NCBI GenBank assembly: GCA_037013495.1
Contig: CM072810.1
Location: forward strand, 30,657,843-30,721,842
From: Hippophae tibetana
Taxonomy: Eukaryota; Streptophyta; Magnoliopsida; Rosales; Elaeagnaceae
Reading direction: 5' to 3'
DNA: 64,000 nucleotides
Shown: positions 38,401-53,284 of the stretch, in pieces
Position numbering within the stretch: position 1 is the first letter of the stretch
Layout: every line of letters starts with the position of its first letter
The notes under the pieces: model-generated
The model's input: only the letters and a program-made list of their open reading frames with translations
Database searches by the model: none
What the model was told of the DNA's origin: nothing
Translations under genes and position numbers: made by a program

Positions 38401-41400
38401 TGAATGATTCAAATGAATGCTCACGATAAATTGGATTTATTTTCTTCATTATTTTTCAAGTTTATATTAACAGAATCACTCTGAATTCAATATTGACAGA
38501 ATTTATAATTTTCAGCACTAACACGGGATTTCCAATAAATTTTTGATTTGATGCTCTCACTAGTTTCTCAAACTTACTCTTTACTTTCTAATGGTGTATA
38601 TGAATGAATGAGTGAAAAGTGAGAGAACTTGATGCCTTTATAAAGGCTATGTCATCACGAACCTCGTATAGCTTTGTTACCTACGTATGGTTTGAACGAA
38701 AACGAACCGTGACCACCGTCCATCGTTCTGTTGCACTACTTTCATGTTATAATAAAAACTAAGGGCATTAAAACTATTTTTATAAAAAATTAGGATATAT
38801 ATGAAAATATGCTAAAATAAGGGACATCACTAATACTTTTTTGTTATAAATATATGCTCCTTTTGAATAACAATTAAAAACTACTTTAAATTAATTAGTT
38901 AAAAGAATATCAATCTACATTTATAGAAAGAAATTTCGAAATATTACAAAATTCTAAATTAACACTAATATAAATTATTATAACTGACACACCAAAACAC
39001 ATGTATACCTTAGAGAAGATTCAAACTCGCTACATTGAATGCTTTCAAAAAGTACCTAATCATGCTACAAGACAATTAGCTAGTATCAATAATTAGAATT
39101 TGGAAAAAAAATGCTAAATTATCTAAACACGTCATTTATTAATAGTTACTTAAATTATTAAATATATTATCAAATTATCATAAAAGTTATAAATAAAACT
39201 ATGAATGTATCTAAATTTAAGTCTAATATAAAAAAAATGCAATGGTTGTTGCAACCCAATGCATGAGTTATTATTGTTTCACGCAGGTCTTGGGTTTGAA
39301 ACCCTCAATAAACATAGTTTTTCATTTCTTTTAAAAGAACATCTTCAACATCTATTCGGGTCAACTCTACTCGGTTTTTACTCCAAGGGAAACCCCTCCG
39401 TATTTCACTATTTTGGGGACGCAATTCGACGTTCTTTTTATCAGAGTTTTATTTTCGAGTGATTCATGGTCTCATTTTGAATCAAAAACATCATTTTAAA
39501 TAAAATGTTAATAAATGATTCAAATGAATGCTCACGATAAATTGGATTTATTTTCTTCATTGTTTTTCAAGTTTAAGATAACAGAATCACTCTAAAATCA
39601 ATATTGACACAATTTATAATTTTCAGCACTTACACGGGATTTCCAATAAATTTTTGATTTGATGCTCTCACTAGTTTCTCAAACTTACTATTTACTCTCT
39701 AATGGTGTATATGAATGAATGAGGGAAAAGTGAGAGAACCTGATGCCTTTATAAAGGCTATGTCATCACGAACCTCGTATAGCTTTGTAACCAACGTACG
39801 GTTTGAACGAAAACGAACCGTTACCACCGTCCATCGTTCTGTTGCACTACTTTCATGTTATAATAAAAACTAAGGGCATTAAAACTATTTTTATAAAAAT
39901 TAAGTTTATATATGAAAATATGCTAAAATAAGGGACATCACTAATACTTTTTTTTAATAAATATATGCTCCTTTTGAATAACAATTAAAAACTACTTTAA
40001 ATTAATTAGTTAGAAGAATATCAATCTACATTTAAAGAAAGAAATTTCGAAATATTACAAAATTCTAATTTAACAATAATATAAATTTTTATAACTCACA
40101 CACCAAAAAACACGTATACCTTAGAAAAGATTCAAACTCGCTACATTGAATGCTTTCAAAAAGTACCTAATCATGCTACAAGACAATTAGCTAATATCAA
40201 TAATTAGAATTAGGAAAAAAAATGCTAAATTATCTGAACACGTCATTTATTAATAATTACTTAATTTAATAAATATATTATCAAATTATCATAAAAGTTA
40301 TAAATAAAACTATGAATGTATCTAAATTTTAGTCTAATATAAAAATAAATGCAATGGCTGTTGCAGCCCAATGCATGAGTTATTATTGTTTCACGCAGGT
40401 CTTGGGTTCGAAACCCTCAATAAACATAGTTTTTGATTTTTTTTAAAAGAACATCTTCAACCTCTAGTCGGGTCAACTCTACTCGGTTTTGACTACAGGG
40501 GAAACCCCTCCGTATTTCACTATTATGGGGACGAAATTCGACATTCTTTTTATCAGAGTTTTATTTTCGAGTGATTCGTGGTCTCATTTTGAATCAAAAA
40601 CGTCATTTTAAATAAAAAGTTAATGAATGATTCAAATGAATGCTCACGATAAATTGGATTTATTTTCTTCATTACTTTTCAAGTTTAAATTAACAGAATC
40701 ACTCTGAATTCAATATTGACACAATTTATAATTTTCAGCACTTACACGGGAATTTCAATAAAATTTTGATTTGATGCTCTCACTATTTTCTCAAACTTAC
40801 TCTTTACTCTCTAATGGTGTATATGAATGAATGAGTGAAAAGTGAGAGAACTTGATGCCTTTATAAAGGCTATGTCATCACGAACCTCGTATAGCTTTGT
40901 TACCTACGTATGGTTTCAACGAAAACGAACCGTTACCACCGTCCATCGTTCTCTTGCACTACTTTCATGTTATAATAAAAACTAAGGGCATTAAAACTAT
41001 TTTTATAAATATTAAGGATATATATGAAAATATGCTAAAATAAGGGACATCACCAACACTTTTTTTTAATAAATATATGCTCCTTTTGAATAACAATTAA
41101 ACACTACTTTAAATTAATTAGTTAAAAGAATATCAATCTACATTTAAAGAAAGAAATTTTGAAATATTACAAAATTCTAAATTAACAATAATATAAATTT
41201 TTATAACTCACACACCAAAACACACGTATACCTTAGAAAAGATTCAAACTCGCTACATTGAATGCTTTCAAAAAGTAACTAATCATGCTACAAGACAATT
41301 AGCTAATATCAATAATTAGAATTAGGAAAAAAAATGCTAAATTATCTGAACACGTCATTTATTAATAATTACTTAATTTAATAAATATATAATCAAATTA

Positions 41401-42157
41401 TCATAAGTGTTATAAATAAAACTATGAATGTATCTAAATTTAATTCTAATATTAAAATAAATGCAATAGCTGTTGCAGCCCAATGCATGAGTTATTATTG
41501 TTTCACGCAGGTCTTGGGTTTGAAACCCTCAATAAACATAGTTTTTGATTTTATTTAAAAGAACATCTTCAACCTCTAGTCGGGTCAACTCTACTCGGTT
41601 TTGACTACAGGGGAAACCCCTCCGTATTTCACTATTATGGGGATGAAATTCGACGTTCTTTTATCAGAGTTTTATTTTCAAGTGATTCATGGTCTCATTT
41701 TGAATCAAAAACGTCAATTTAAATAAAAAGTTAATGAATGATTCAAATGAATGCTCACGATAAATTGGATTTATTTTCTTCATTATTTTTCAAGTTTATA
41801 TTAACAGAATCACTCTGAATTCAATATTGACAGAATTTATAATTTTCAGCACTTACACGGGATTTCCAATAAATTTTTGATTTGATGCGCTCACTAGTTT
41901 CTCAAACTTTCTCTTTACTTTCTAATGGTGTATATGAATGAATGAGTGAAAAGTGAGAGAACTTGATGCCTTTATAAAGGCTATGTCATCGCGAACCTCG
42001 TATAGCTTTGTTACCTACGTATGGTTTGAACGAAAACGAACCGTGACCACCGTCCATCGTTCTGTTGCACTACTTTCATGTTATAATAAAAACTAAGGGC
42101 ATTAAAACTATTTTTATAAAATATTAGGATATATATGAAAATATGCTAAAATAAGGG
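35487..42157 (+). repeat. Trimer-level duplication (units 26-28 and 29-31)
   Basis: Units at 35487, 36598 and 37711 pair with those at 38824, 39935 and 41047. Shared markers include the AAAAAAATGCAATGGTTG deletion, ATTTTGGGGACGCAATT, and the TTTTATAAAA(A/T)ATTAGG ending. Differences exist: TTACTCTTTACTC against TTACTATTTACTC, and an AGCTAAGATCCATAATT patch in unit 27 that is absent from unit 30 but present in units 37 and 39. This copy is therefore older than the tetramer duplication or was partly converted afterwards. Confidence 0.82.
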
Positions 42158-45100
42158 ACATCACTAATACGTTTTTGTTATAAATATATGCTCCTTTTGA
42201 ATAACAATTAAAAACTACTTTAAATTAATTAGTTAAAAGAATATCAATCTACATTTATAGAAAGAAATTTCGAAATATTACAAAATTCTAAATTAACACT
42301 AATATAAATTATTATAACTGACACACCAAAACAAATGTATACCTTAGAGAAGATTCAAACTCGCTACATTGAATGCTTTCAAAAAGTACCTAATCATGCT
42401 ACAAGACAATTAGCTAGTATCAATAATTAGAATTTGGAAAAAAAAAATGCTAAATTATCTAAACACGTCATTTATTAATAGTTACTTAAATTATTAAATA
42501 TATTATCAAATTATCATAAAAGTTATAAATAAAACTGTGAATGTATCTAAATTTAAGTCTAATATAAAAATAAATGCAATGGCTGTTGCAGCCCAATGCA
42601 TGAGTTATTATTGTTTCACGTAGGTCTTGGGTTCGAAACCCTCAATAAACATAGTTTTTGATTTTTTTTAAAAGAACATCTTCAACCTCTAGTCGGGTCA
42701 ACTCTACTCGGTTTTGACTACAGGGGAAACCCCTCCGTATTTCACTATTTTGGGGACGAAATTCGACGTTCTTTTTATCAGAGTTTTATTTTCGAGTGAT
42801 TCATGGTCTCATTTTGAATCAAAAACATCATTTTAAATAAAATGTTAATGAATGATTCAAATGAATGCTCACGATAAATTGGATTTATTTTATTCATTGT
42901 TTTTCAAGTTTAAGATAACAGAATCACTCTAAAATCAATATTGACACAATTTATAATTTTCAGCACTTACACGGGAATTTCAATAAATATTTGATATGAT
43001 GCTCTCACTAGTTTCTCAAACTTACTCTTTACTTTCGAATGGTGTATATGAATGAATGAGGGAAAAGTGAGAGAACCTGATGCCTTTATAAAGGCTCTAT
43101 CATCACGACCCTCGTATAGCTTTGTAACCAACGTACGGTTTGAACGAAACCGAACCGTTACCACCGTCCATCGTTCTGTTGCACTACTTTCATGTTATAA
43201 TAAAAACTAAGGGCATTAAAACTATTTTTATAAAAATTAAGGTTATATATGAAAATATGCTAAAATAAGGGACATCACTAATACTTTTTTGTTATAAATA
43301 TATGCTCCTTTTGAATAACAATTAAAAACTACTTTAAATTAATTAGTTAAAAGAATATCAATCTACATTTATAGAAAGAAATTTCGAAATATTACAAAAT
43401 TCTAAATTAACACTAATATAAATTATTATAACTGACACACCAAAACACATGTATACCTTAGAGAAGATTCAAACTCGCTACATTGAATGCTTTCAAAAAG
43501 TACCTAATCATGCTACAAGACAATTAGCTAGTATCAATAATTAGAATTTGGAAAAAAAATGCTAAATTATCTAAACACGTCATTTATTAATAGTTACTTA
43601 AATTATTAAATATATTATCAAATTATCATAAAAGTTATAAATAAAACTATGAATGTATCTAAATTTAAGTCTAATATAAAAAAAATGCAATGGTTGTTGC
43701 AACCCAATGCATGAGTTATTATTGTTTCACGCAGGTCTTGGGTTTGAAACCCTCAATAAACATAGTTTTTCATTTCTTTTAAAAGAACATCTTCAACATC
43801 TATTCGGGTCAACTCTACTCGGTTTTTACTCCAAGGGAAACCCCTCCGTATTTCACTATTTTGGGGACGCAATTCGACGTTCTTTTTATCAGAGTTTTAT
43901 TTTCGAGTGATTCATGGTCTCATTTTGAATCAAAAACATCATTTTAAATAAAATGTTAATAAATGATTCAAATGAATGCTCACGATAAATTGGATTTATT
44001 TTCTTCATTGTTTTTCAAGTTTAAGATAACAGAATCACTCTAAAATCAATATTGACACAATTTATAATTTTCAGCACTTACACGGGATTTCCAATAAATT
44101 TTTGATTTGATGCTCTCACTAGTTTCTCAAACTTACTATTTACTCTCTAATGGTGTATATGAATGAATGAGGGAAAAGTGAGAGAACCTGATGCCTTTAT
44201 AAAGGCTATGTCATCACGAACCTCGTATAGCTTTGTAACCAACGTACGGTTTGAACGAAAACGAACCGTTACCACCGTCCATCGTTCTGTTGCACTACTT
44301 TCATGTTATAATAAAAACTAAGGGCATTAAAACTATTTTTATAAAAATTAAGTTTATATATGAAAATATGCTAAAATAAGGGACATCACTAATACTTTTT
44401 TTTAATAAATATATGCTCCTTTTGAATAACAATTAAAAACTACTTTAAATTAATTAGTTAGAAGAATATCAATCTACATTTAAAGAAAGAAATTTCGAAA
44501 TATTACAAAATTCTAATTTAACAATAATATAAATTTTTATAACTCACACACCAAAAAACACGTATACCTTAGAAAAGATTCAAACTCGCTACATTGAATG
44601 CTTTCAAAAAGTACCTAATCATGCTACAAGACAATTAGCTAATATCAATAATTAGAATTAGGAAAAAAAATGCTAAATTATCTGAACACGTCATTTATTA
44701 ATAATTACTTAATTTAATAAATATATTATCAAATTATCATAAAAGTTATAAATAAAACTATGAATGTATCTAAATTTTAGTCTAATATAAAAATAAATGC
44801 AATGGCTGTTGCAGCCCAATGCATGAGTTATTATTGTTTCACGCAGGTCTTGGGTTCGAAACCCTCAATAAACATAGTTTTTGATTTTTTTTAAAAGAAC
44901 ATCTTCAACCTCTAGTCGGGTCAACTCTACTCGGTTTTGACTACAGGGGAAACCCCTCCGTATTTCACTATTATGGGGACGAAATTCGACATTCTTTTTA
45001 TCAGAGTTTTATTTTCGAGTGATTCGTGGTCTCATTTTGAATCAAAAACGTCATTTTAAATAAAAAGTTAATGAATGATTCAAATGAATGCTCACGATAA

Positions 45101-47719
45101 ATTGGATTTATTTTCTTCATTACTTTTCAAGTTTAAATTAACAGAATCACTCTGAATTCAATATTGACACAATTTATAATTTTCAGCACTTACACGGGAA
45201 TTTCAATAAAATTTTGATTTGATGCTCTCACTATTTTCTCAAACTTACTCTTTACTCTCTAATGGTGTATATGAATGAATGAGTGAAAAGTGAGAGAACT
45301 TGATGCCTTTATAAAGGCTATGTCATCACGAACCTCGTATAGCTTTGTTACCTACGTATGGTTTCAACGAAAACGAACCGTTACCACCGTCCATCGTTCT
45401 CTTGCACTACTTTCATGTTATAATAAAAACTAAGGGCATTAAAACTATTTTTATAAATATTAAGGATATATATGAAAATATGCTAAAATAAGGGACATCA
45501 CCAACACTTTTTTTTAATAAATATATGCTCCTTTTGAATAACAATTAAACACTACTTTAAATTAATTAGTTAAAAGAATATCAATCTACATTTAAAGAAA
45601 GAAATTTTGAAATATTACAAAATTCTAAATTAACAATAATATAAATTTTTATAACTCACACACCAAAACACACGTATACCTTAGAAAAGATTCAAACTCG
45701 CTACATTGAATGCTTTCAAAAAGTAACTAATCATGCTACAAGACAATTAGCTAATATCAATAATTAGAATTAGGAAAAAAAATGCTAAATTATCTGAACA
45801 CGTCATTTATTAATAATTACTTAATTTAATAAATATATAATCAAATTATCATAAGTGTTATAAATAAAACTATGAATGTATCTAAATTTAATTCTAATAT
45901 TAAAATAAATGCAATAGCTGTTGCAGCCCAATGCATGAGTTATTATTGTTTCACGCAGGTCTTGGGTTTGAAACCCTCAATAAACATAGTTTTTGATTTT
46001 ATTTAAAAGAACATCTTCAACCTCTAGTCGGGTCAACTCTACTCGGTTTTGACTACAGGGGAAACCCCTCCGTATTTCACTATTATGGGGATGAAATTCG
46101 ACGTTCTTTTATCAGAGTTTTATTTTCAAGTGATTCATGGTCTCATTTTGAATCAAAAACGTCAATTTAAATAAAAAGTTAATGAATGATTCAAATGAAT
46201 GCTCACGATAAATTGGATTTATTTTCTTCATTATTTTTCAAGTTTATATTAACAGAATCACTCTGAATTCAATATTGACAGAATTTATAATTTTCAGCAC
46301 TTACACGGGATTTCCAATAAATTTTTGATTTGATGCGCTCACTAGTTTCTCAAACTTTCTCTTTACTTTCTAATGGTGTATATGAATGAATGAGTGAAAA
46401 GTGAGAGAACTTGATGCCTTTATAAAGGCTATGTCATCGCGAACCTCGTATAGCTTTGTTACCTACGTATGGTTTGAACGAAAACGAACCGTGACCACCG
46501 TCCATCGTTCTGTTGCACTACTTTCATGTTATAATAAAAACTAAGGGCATTAAAACTATTTTTATAAAATATTAGGATATATATGAAAATATGCTAAAAT
46601 AAGGGACATCACTAATACGTTTTTGTTATAAATATATGCTCCTTTTGAATAACAATTAAAAACTACTTTAAATTAATTAGTTAAAAGAATATCAATCTAC
46701 ATTTATAGAAAGAAATTTCGAAATATTACAAAATTCTAAATTAACACTAATATAAATTATTATAACTGACACACCAAAACAAATGTATACCTTAGAGAAG
46801 ATTCAAACTCGCTACATTGAATGCTTTCAAAAAGTACCTAATCATGCTACAAGACAATTAGCTAGTATCAATAATTAGAATTTGGAAAAAAAAAATGCTA
46901 AATTATCTAAACACGTCATTTATTAATAGTTACTTAAATTATTAAATATATTATCAAATTATCATAAAAGTTATAAATAAAACTGTGAATGTATCTAAAT
47001 TTAAGTCTAATATAAAAATAAATGCAATGGCTGTTGCAGCCCAATGCATGAGTTATTATTGTTTCACGTAGGTCTTGGGTTCGAAACCCTCAATAAACAT
47101 AGTTTTTGATTTTTTTTAAAAGAACATCTTCAACCTCTAGTCGGGTCAACTCTACTCGGTTTTGACTACAGGGGAAACCCCTCCGTATTTCACTATTTTG
47201 GGGACGAAATTCGACGTTCTTTTTATCAGAGTTTTATTTTCGAGTGATTCATGGTCTCATTTTGAATCAAAAACATCATTTTAAATAAAATGTTAATGAA
47301 TGATTCAAATGAATGCTCACGATAAATTGGATTTATTTTATTCATTGTTTTTCAAGTTTAAGATAACAGAATCACTCTAAAATCAATATTGACACAATTT
47401 ATAATTTTCAGCACTTACACGGGAATTTCAATAAATATTTGATATGATGCTCTCACTAGTTTCTCAAACTTACTCTTTACTTTCGAATGGTGTATATGAA
47501 TGAATGAGGGAAAAGTGAGAGAACCTGATGCCTTTATAAAGGCTCTATCATCACGACCCTCGTATAGCTTTGTAACCAACGTACGGTTTGAACGAAACCG
47601 AACCGTTACCACCGTCCATCGTTCTGTTGCACTACTTTCATGTTATAATAAAAACTAAGGGCATTAAAACTATTTTTATAAAAATTAAGGTTATATATGA
47701 AAATATGCTAAAATAAGGG
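38824..47719 (+). repeat. Tetramer-level duplication (units 29-32 repeated as 33-36, offset 4,448 bp)
   Basis: Unit lengths are the same in both copies (1111, 1112, 1111, 1114). Rare variants are shared at +4,448 bp: AAAAAGTAACTAATC (41271/45719 regions), CTTTCTCTTTAC, CATCGCGAACC, CTAATACGTTTTTG and TCACGTAGGTC. I found no difference by eye over 4.4 kb, which makes this the youngest event visible in the window. Confidence 0.9.
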
Positions 47720-50700
47720 ACATCACTAATACTTTTTTTTAATAAATATATGCTCCTTTTGAATAACAATTAAACACTACTTTAAATTAATTAGTTAAAA
47801 GAATATCAATCTACATTTAAAGAAAGAAATTTCGAAATATTACAAAATTCTAAATTAACAATAATATAAATTTTTATAACTCACACACCAAAAAACACGT
47901 ATACCTTAGAAAAGATTCAAACTCGCTACATTGAATGCTTTCAAAAAGTACCTAATCATGCTACAAGACAATTAGCTAAGATCCATAATTAGAATTAGGA
48001 AAATAAATTGCTAAATTATCTAAACACGTCATTTATTAATAATTACTTAAATTAATAAATATATTATCAAATTATCATAAAAGTTATAAATAAAACTATG
48101 AATGTATCTAAATTTTAGTCTAATATAAAAATAAATGCAATGGCTGTTGCAGCCCAATGCATGAGTTATTATTGTTTCACGCAGGTCTTGGGTTCGAAAC
48201 CCTCAATAAACATAGTTTTTGATTTTTTTTAAAAGAACATCTTCAACCTCTAGTCGGGTCAACTCTACTCGGTTTTGACTACAGGGGAAACCCCTCCGTA
48301 TTTCACTATTATGGGGACGAAATTCGACATTCTTTTTATCAGAGTTTTATTTTCGAGTGATTCATGGTCTCATTTTGAATCAAAAACGTCATTTTAAATA
48401 AAAACTTAATGAATGATTCAAATGAATGCTCACGATAAATTGGATTTATTTTCTTCATTATTTTTCAAGTTTAAATTAACAGAATCACTCTGAATTCAAT
48501 ATTGACACAATTTATAATTTTCAGCACTTACACGGGAATTTCAATAAAATTTTGATTTGATGCTCTCACTATTTTCTCAAACTTACTCTTTACTCTCTAA
48601 TGGTGTATATGAATGAATGAGTGAAAAGTGAGAGAACTTGATGCCTTTATAAAGGCTATGTCATCACGAACCTCGTATAGCTTCGTAACCAATGTATGGT
48701 TTCAACGAAACCGAACCGTGACCACCGTCCATCGTTCTATTGCCCTACTTTCATGTTATAATAAAAACTAAGGGCATTAAAACTATTTTTTATAAAAAAT
48801 TAGGATATATATGAAAATATGCTAAAATAAGGGACATCACTAATACTTTTTTGTTATAAATATATGCTCCTTTTGAATAACAATTAAAAACTACTTTAAA
48901 TTAATTAGTTAAAAGAATATCAATCTACATTTATAGAAAGAAATTTCGAAATATTACAAAATTCTAAATTAACACTAATATAAATTATTATAACTGACAC
49001 ACCAAAACAAATGTATACCTTAGAGAAGATTCAAACTCGCTACATTGAATGCTTTCAAAAAGTACCTAATCATGCTACAAGACAATTAGCTAGTATCAAT
49101 AATTAGAATTTGGAAAAAAAAATGCTAAATTATCTAAACACGTCATTTATTAATAGTTACTTAAATTATTAAATATATTATCAAATTATCATAAAAGTTA
49201 TAAATAAAACTGTGAATGTATCTAAATTTAAGTCTAATATAAAAATAAATGCAATGGTTGTTGCAACCCAATGCATGAGTTATTATTGTTTCACGCAGGT
49301 CTTGGGTTGGAAACCCTCAATAAACATAGTTTTTGATTTCTTTTAAAAGAACATCTTCAACATCTATTCGGGTCAACTCTACTCGGTTTTTACTCCAAGG
49401 GAAACCCCTCCGTATTTCACTATTTTGGGGATGAAATTCGACGTTCTTTTTATCAGAGTTTTATTTTCGAGTGATTCATGGTCTCATTTTTAATCAAAAA
49501 CATCATTTTAAATAAAATGTTAATGAATGATTCAAATGAATGCTCACGATAAATTGGATTTATTTTATTCATTGTTTTTCAAGTTTAAGATAACAGAATC
49601 ACTCTAAAATCCATATTGACACAATTTATAATTTTCAGCACTTACACGGGAATTTCAATAAATTTTTGATATGATGCTCTCAATAGTTTCTCAAACTTAC
49701 TCTTTACTCTCTAATGGTGTATATGAATGAATGAGGGAAAAGTGAGAGAACCTGATGCCTTTATAAAGGCTCTATCATCACGACCCTCGTATAGCTTTGT
49801 AACCAACGTACGGTTTGAACGAAACCGAACCGTTACCACCGTCCATCGTTCTGTTGCACTACTTTCATGTTATAATAAAAACTAAGGGCATTAAAACTAT
49901 TTTTATAAAAATTAAGGTTATATATGAAAATATGCTAAAATAAGGGACATCACTAATACTTTTTTTTTAATAAATATATGCTCCTTTTGAATAACAATTA
50001 AACACTACTTTAAATTAATTAGTTAAAAGAATATCAATCTACATTTAAAGAAAGAAATTTCGAAATATTACAAAATTCTAAATTAACAATAATATAAATT
50101 TTTATAACTCACACACCAAAAAACACGTATACCTTAGAAAAGATTCAAACTCGCTACATTGAATGCTTTCAAAAAGTACCTAATCATGCTACAAGACAAT
50201 TAGCTAAGATCCATAATTAGAATTAGGAAAATAAATTGCTAAATTATCTAAACACGTCATTTATTAATAATTACTTAAATTAATAAATATATTATCAAAT
50301 TATCATAAAAGTTATAAATAAAACTATGAATGTATCTAAATTTTAGTCTAATATAAAAGTAAATGCAATGGCTGTTGCAGCCCAATGCATGAGTTATTAT
50401 TGTTTCACGCAGGTCTTGGGTTCGAAACCCTCAATAAACATAGTTTTTGATTTTTTTTAAAAGAACATCTTCAACCTCTAGTCGGGTCAACTCTACTCGG
50501 TTTTGACTACAGGGGAAACCCCTCCGTATTTCACTATTATGGGGACGAAATTCGACATTCTTTTTATCAGAGTTTTATTTTCGAGTGATTCATGGTCTAA
50601 TTTTGAATCAAAAACGTCATTTTAAATAAAAAGTTAATGAATGATTCAAATGAATGCTCACGATAAATTGGATTTATTTTCTTCATTATTTTTCAAGTTT

Positions 50701-53284
50701 AAATTAACAGAATCACTCTGAATTCAATATTGACACAATTTATAATTTTCAGCACTTACACGGGAATTTCAATAAAATTTTGATTTGATGCTCTCACTAT
50801 TTTCTCAAACTTACTCTTTACTCTCTAATGGTGTATATGAATGAATGAGGGAAAAGTGAGAGAACCTGATGCCTTTATAAAGGCTCTAACATCACGAACC
50901 TCGTACAGCTTCGTAACCAACGTACGGTTTGAACAAAACCGAACCGTTACCACCGTCCATCGTTCTGTTGCACTACTTTCATGTTATAATAAAAACTAAG
51001 GGCATTAAAACTATTTTTATAAAAATTAAGGATATATATGAAAATATGCTAAAATAAGGGACATCACTAATACTTTTTTTTAATAAATATATGCTCCTTT
51101 GGAATAACAATTAAACACTACTTTAAATTAATTAGTTAAAAGAATATCAATCTACATTTAAAGAAAGAAATTTTGAAATATTACAAAATTCTAAATTAAC
51201 AATAATATAAATTTTTATAACTCACACACCAAAACACACGTATACCTTAGAAAAGATTCAAACTCGCTACATTGAAAGCTTTCAAAAAGTACCTAATCAT
51301 GCTACAACACAATTAGCTAATATCAATAATTAGAATTAGGAAAAAAAATGCTAAATTATCTAAACACGTCATTTATTAATAATTACTTAATTTAATAAAT
51401 ATATAATCAAATTATCGTAAGTGTTATAAATAAAACTATGAATGTATCTAAATTTAATTCTAATATTAAAATAAATGCAATAGCTGTTGCAGCCCAATGC
51501 ATGAGTTATTATTGTTTCACGCCGGTCTTGGGTTCGAAACCCTCAATAAACATAGTTTTTGATTTTTTTTAAAAGAACATCTTCAACATCTAGTCGGGTC
51601 AACTCTACTCGGTTTTGACTACAGGGGAAACCCCTCCATATTTCACTATTATGGGGACGAAATTCGACCTTCTTTTTATCAGAGTTTTATTTTCAAGTGA
51701 TTCATGGTCTCATTTTGAATCAAAAACATCATTTTAAATAAAAAGTTAATGAATGATTCAAATGAATTCTCACGATAAATTGGATTTATTTTCTCATTAT
51801 TTTTCAAGTTTATATTAACAGAATCACTCTGAATTCAATATTGACAGAATTTATAATTTTCAGCACTTACACGGGATTTCCAATAAATATTTGATTTGAT
51901 GCTCTCACTAGTTTCTCAAACTTACTCTTTACTCTCTAATGGTGTATATGAATGAATGAGGGAAAAGTGAGAGAACCTGATGCCTTTATAAAGGCTCTAT
52001 CATCACGACCCTCGTATAGCTTCGTAACCAACGTACGGTTTGAACGAAACCGAACCGTTACCACTGTCCATCGTTCTGTTGCACTACTTTCATGTTATAA
52101 TAAAAACTAAGGGCATTAAAAGTATTTTTATAAAAATTAAGGTTATATATGAAAATATGCTAAAATAAAGGACATCACTAATACTTTTTTTTAATAAATA
52201 TATGCTCCTTTTGAATAACAATTAAACACTACTTTAAATTAATTAGTTAAAAGAATATCAATCTACATTTAAAGAAAGAAATTTCGAAATATTACAAAAT
52301 TCTAAATTAACAATAATATAAATTTTTATAACTCACACACCAAAAAACACGTATACCTTAGAAATGATTCAAACTCGCTACATTGAATGCTTTCAAAAAG
52401 TACCTAATCATGCTACAAGACAATTAGCTAATATCAATAATTAGAATTAGGAAAAAAAATGCTAAATTATCTGAACACGTCATTTATTAATAATTACTTA
52501 ATTTAATAAATATATAATCAAATTATCATAAGTGTTATAAATAAAACTATGAATGTATCTAAATTTAATTCTAATATTAAAATAAATGCAATAGCTGTTG
52601 CAGCCCAATGCATGAGTTATTATTGTTTCACGCAGGTCTTGGGTTTGAAACCCTCAATAAACATAGTTTTTGATTTTATTTAAAAGAACATCTTCAACCT
52701 CTAGTCGGGTCAACTCTACTCGGTTTTAACTACAGGGGAAACCCCTCCGTATTTCACTATTATGGGGATGAAATTCGACGTTCTTTTTATCAGAGTTTTA
52801 TTTTCGAGTGATTAATGGTCTCATTTTGAATCAAAAACGTCATTTTAAATAAAAAGTTAATGAATGATTCAAATGAATGCTCACAATAAATTGGATTTAT
52901 GTTATTCATTGTTTTTCAAGTTTAAATTAACAGAATCACTCTAAATTCAATATTTATACAATTTATAATTTTCAACACTTACACGGTAATTCCAATAAAT
53001 TTTTTATTTGATGCTCTCACTAGTTTCTCAAACTTACTCTTTACTTTCTAATGCTGTATATGAATGAATGAGGGAAAAGTGAGAGAACCTGATGCCTTTA
53101 TAAAGGCTCTGTCATCACGAACCTCGTATAGCTTCGTAACCAATGTATGGTTTCAACGAAACCGAACCGTGACCACCGTCCATCGTTCTATTGCCCTACT
53201 TTCATGTTATAATAAAAACTAAGGGCATTAAAACTATTTTTTATAAAAAATTAGGATATATATGAAAATATGCTAAAATAAGGG
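47720..53284 (+). repeat. Array segment with partly shuffled subtypes (units 37-41)
   Basis: Units at 47720 and 49947 share AGCTAAGATCCATAATTAG and AAAATAAATTGCT. Unit 38 (48834) resembles unit 36 in its first half and end. The ends of units 37 and 41 share CTTCGTAACCAATGTATGG and TCTATTGCCCTAC. Subtypes are reassorted between units, without a clean higher-order period. Confidence 0.7.

Noticed and set aside
35922..43910. 67-codon ORFs at 35922, 39259 and 43707
   Set aside because: Same satellite region in another frame, conserved only because the three monomers are recent duplicates.
42967..47612. 65-codon minus-strand ORFs at 42967 and 47415
   Set aside because: The two are copies within the tetramer duplication, cross the TATA palindrome region, and are interrupted in other units.
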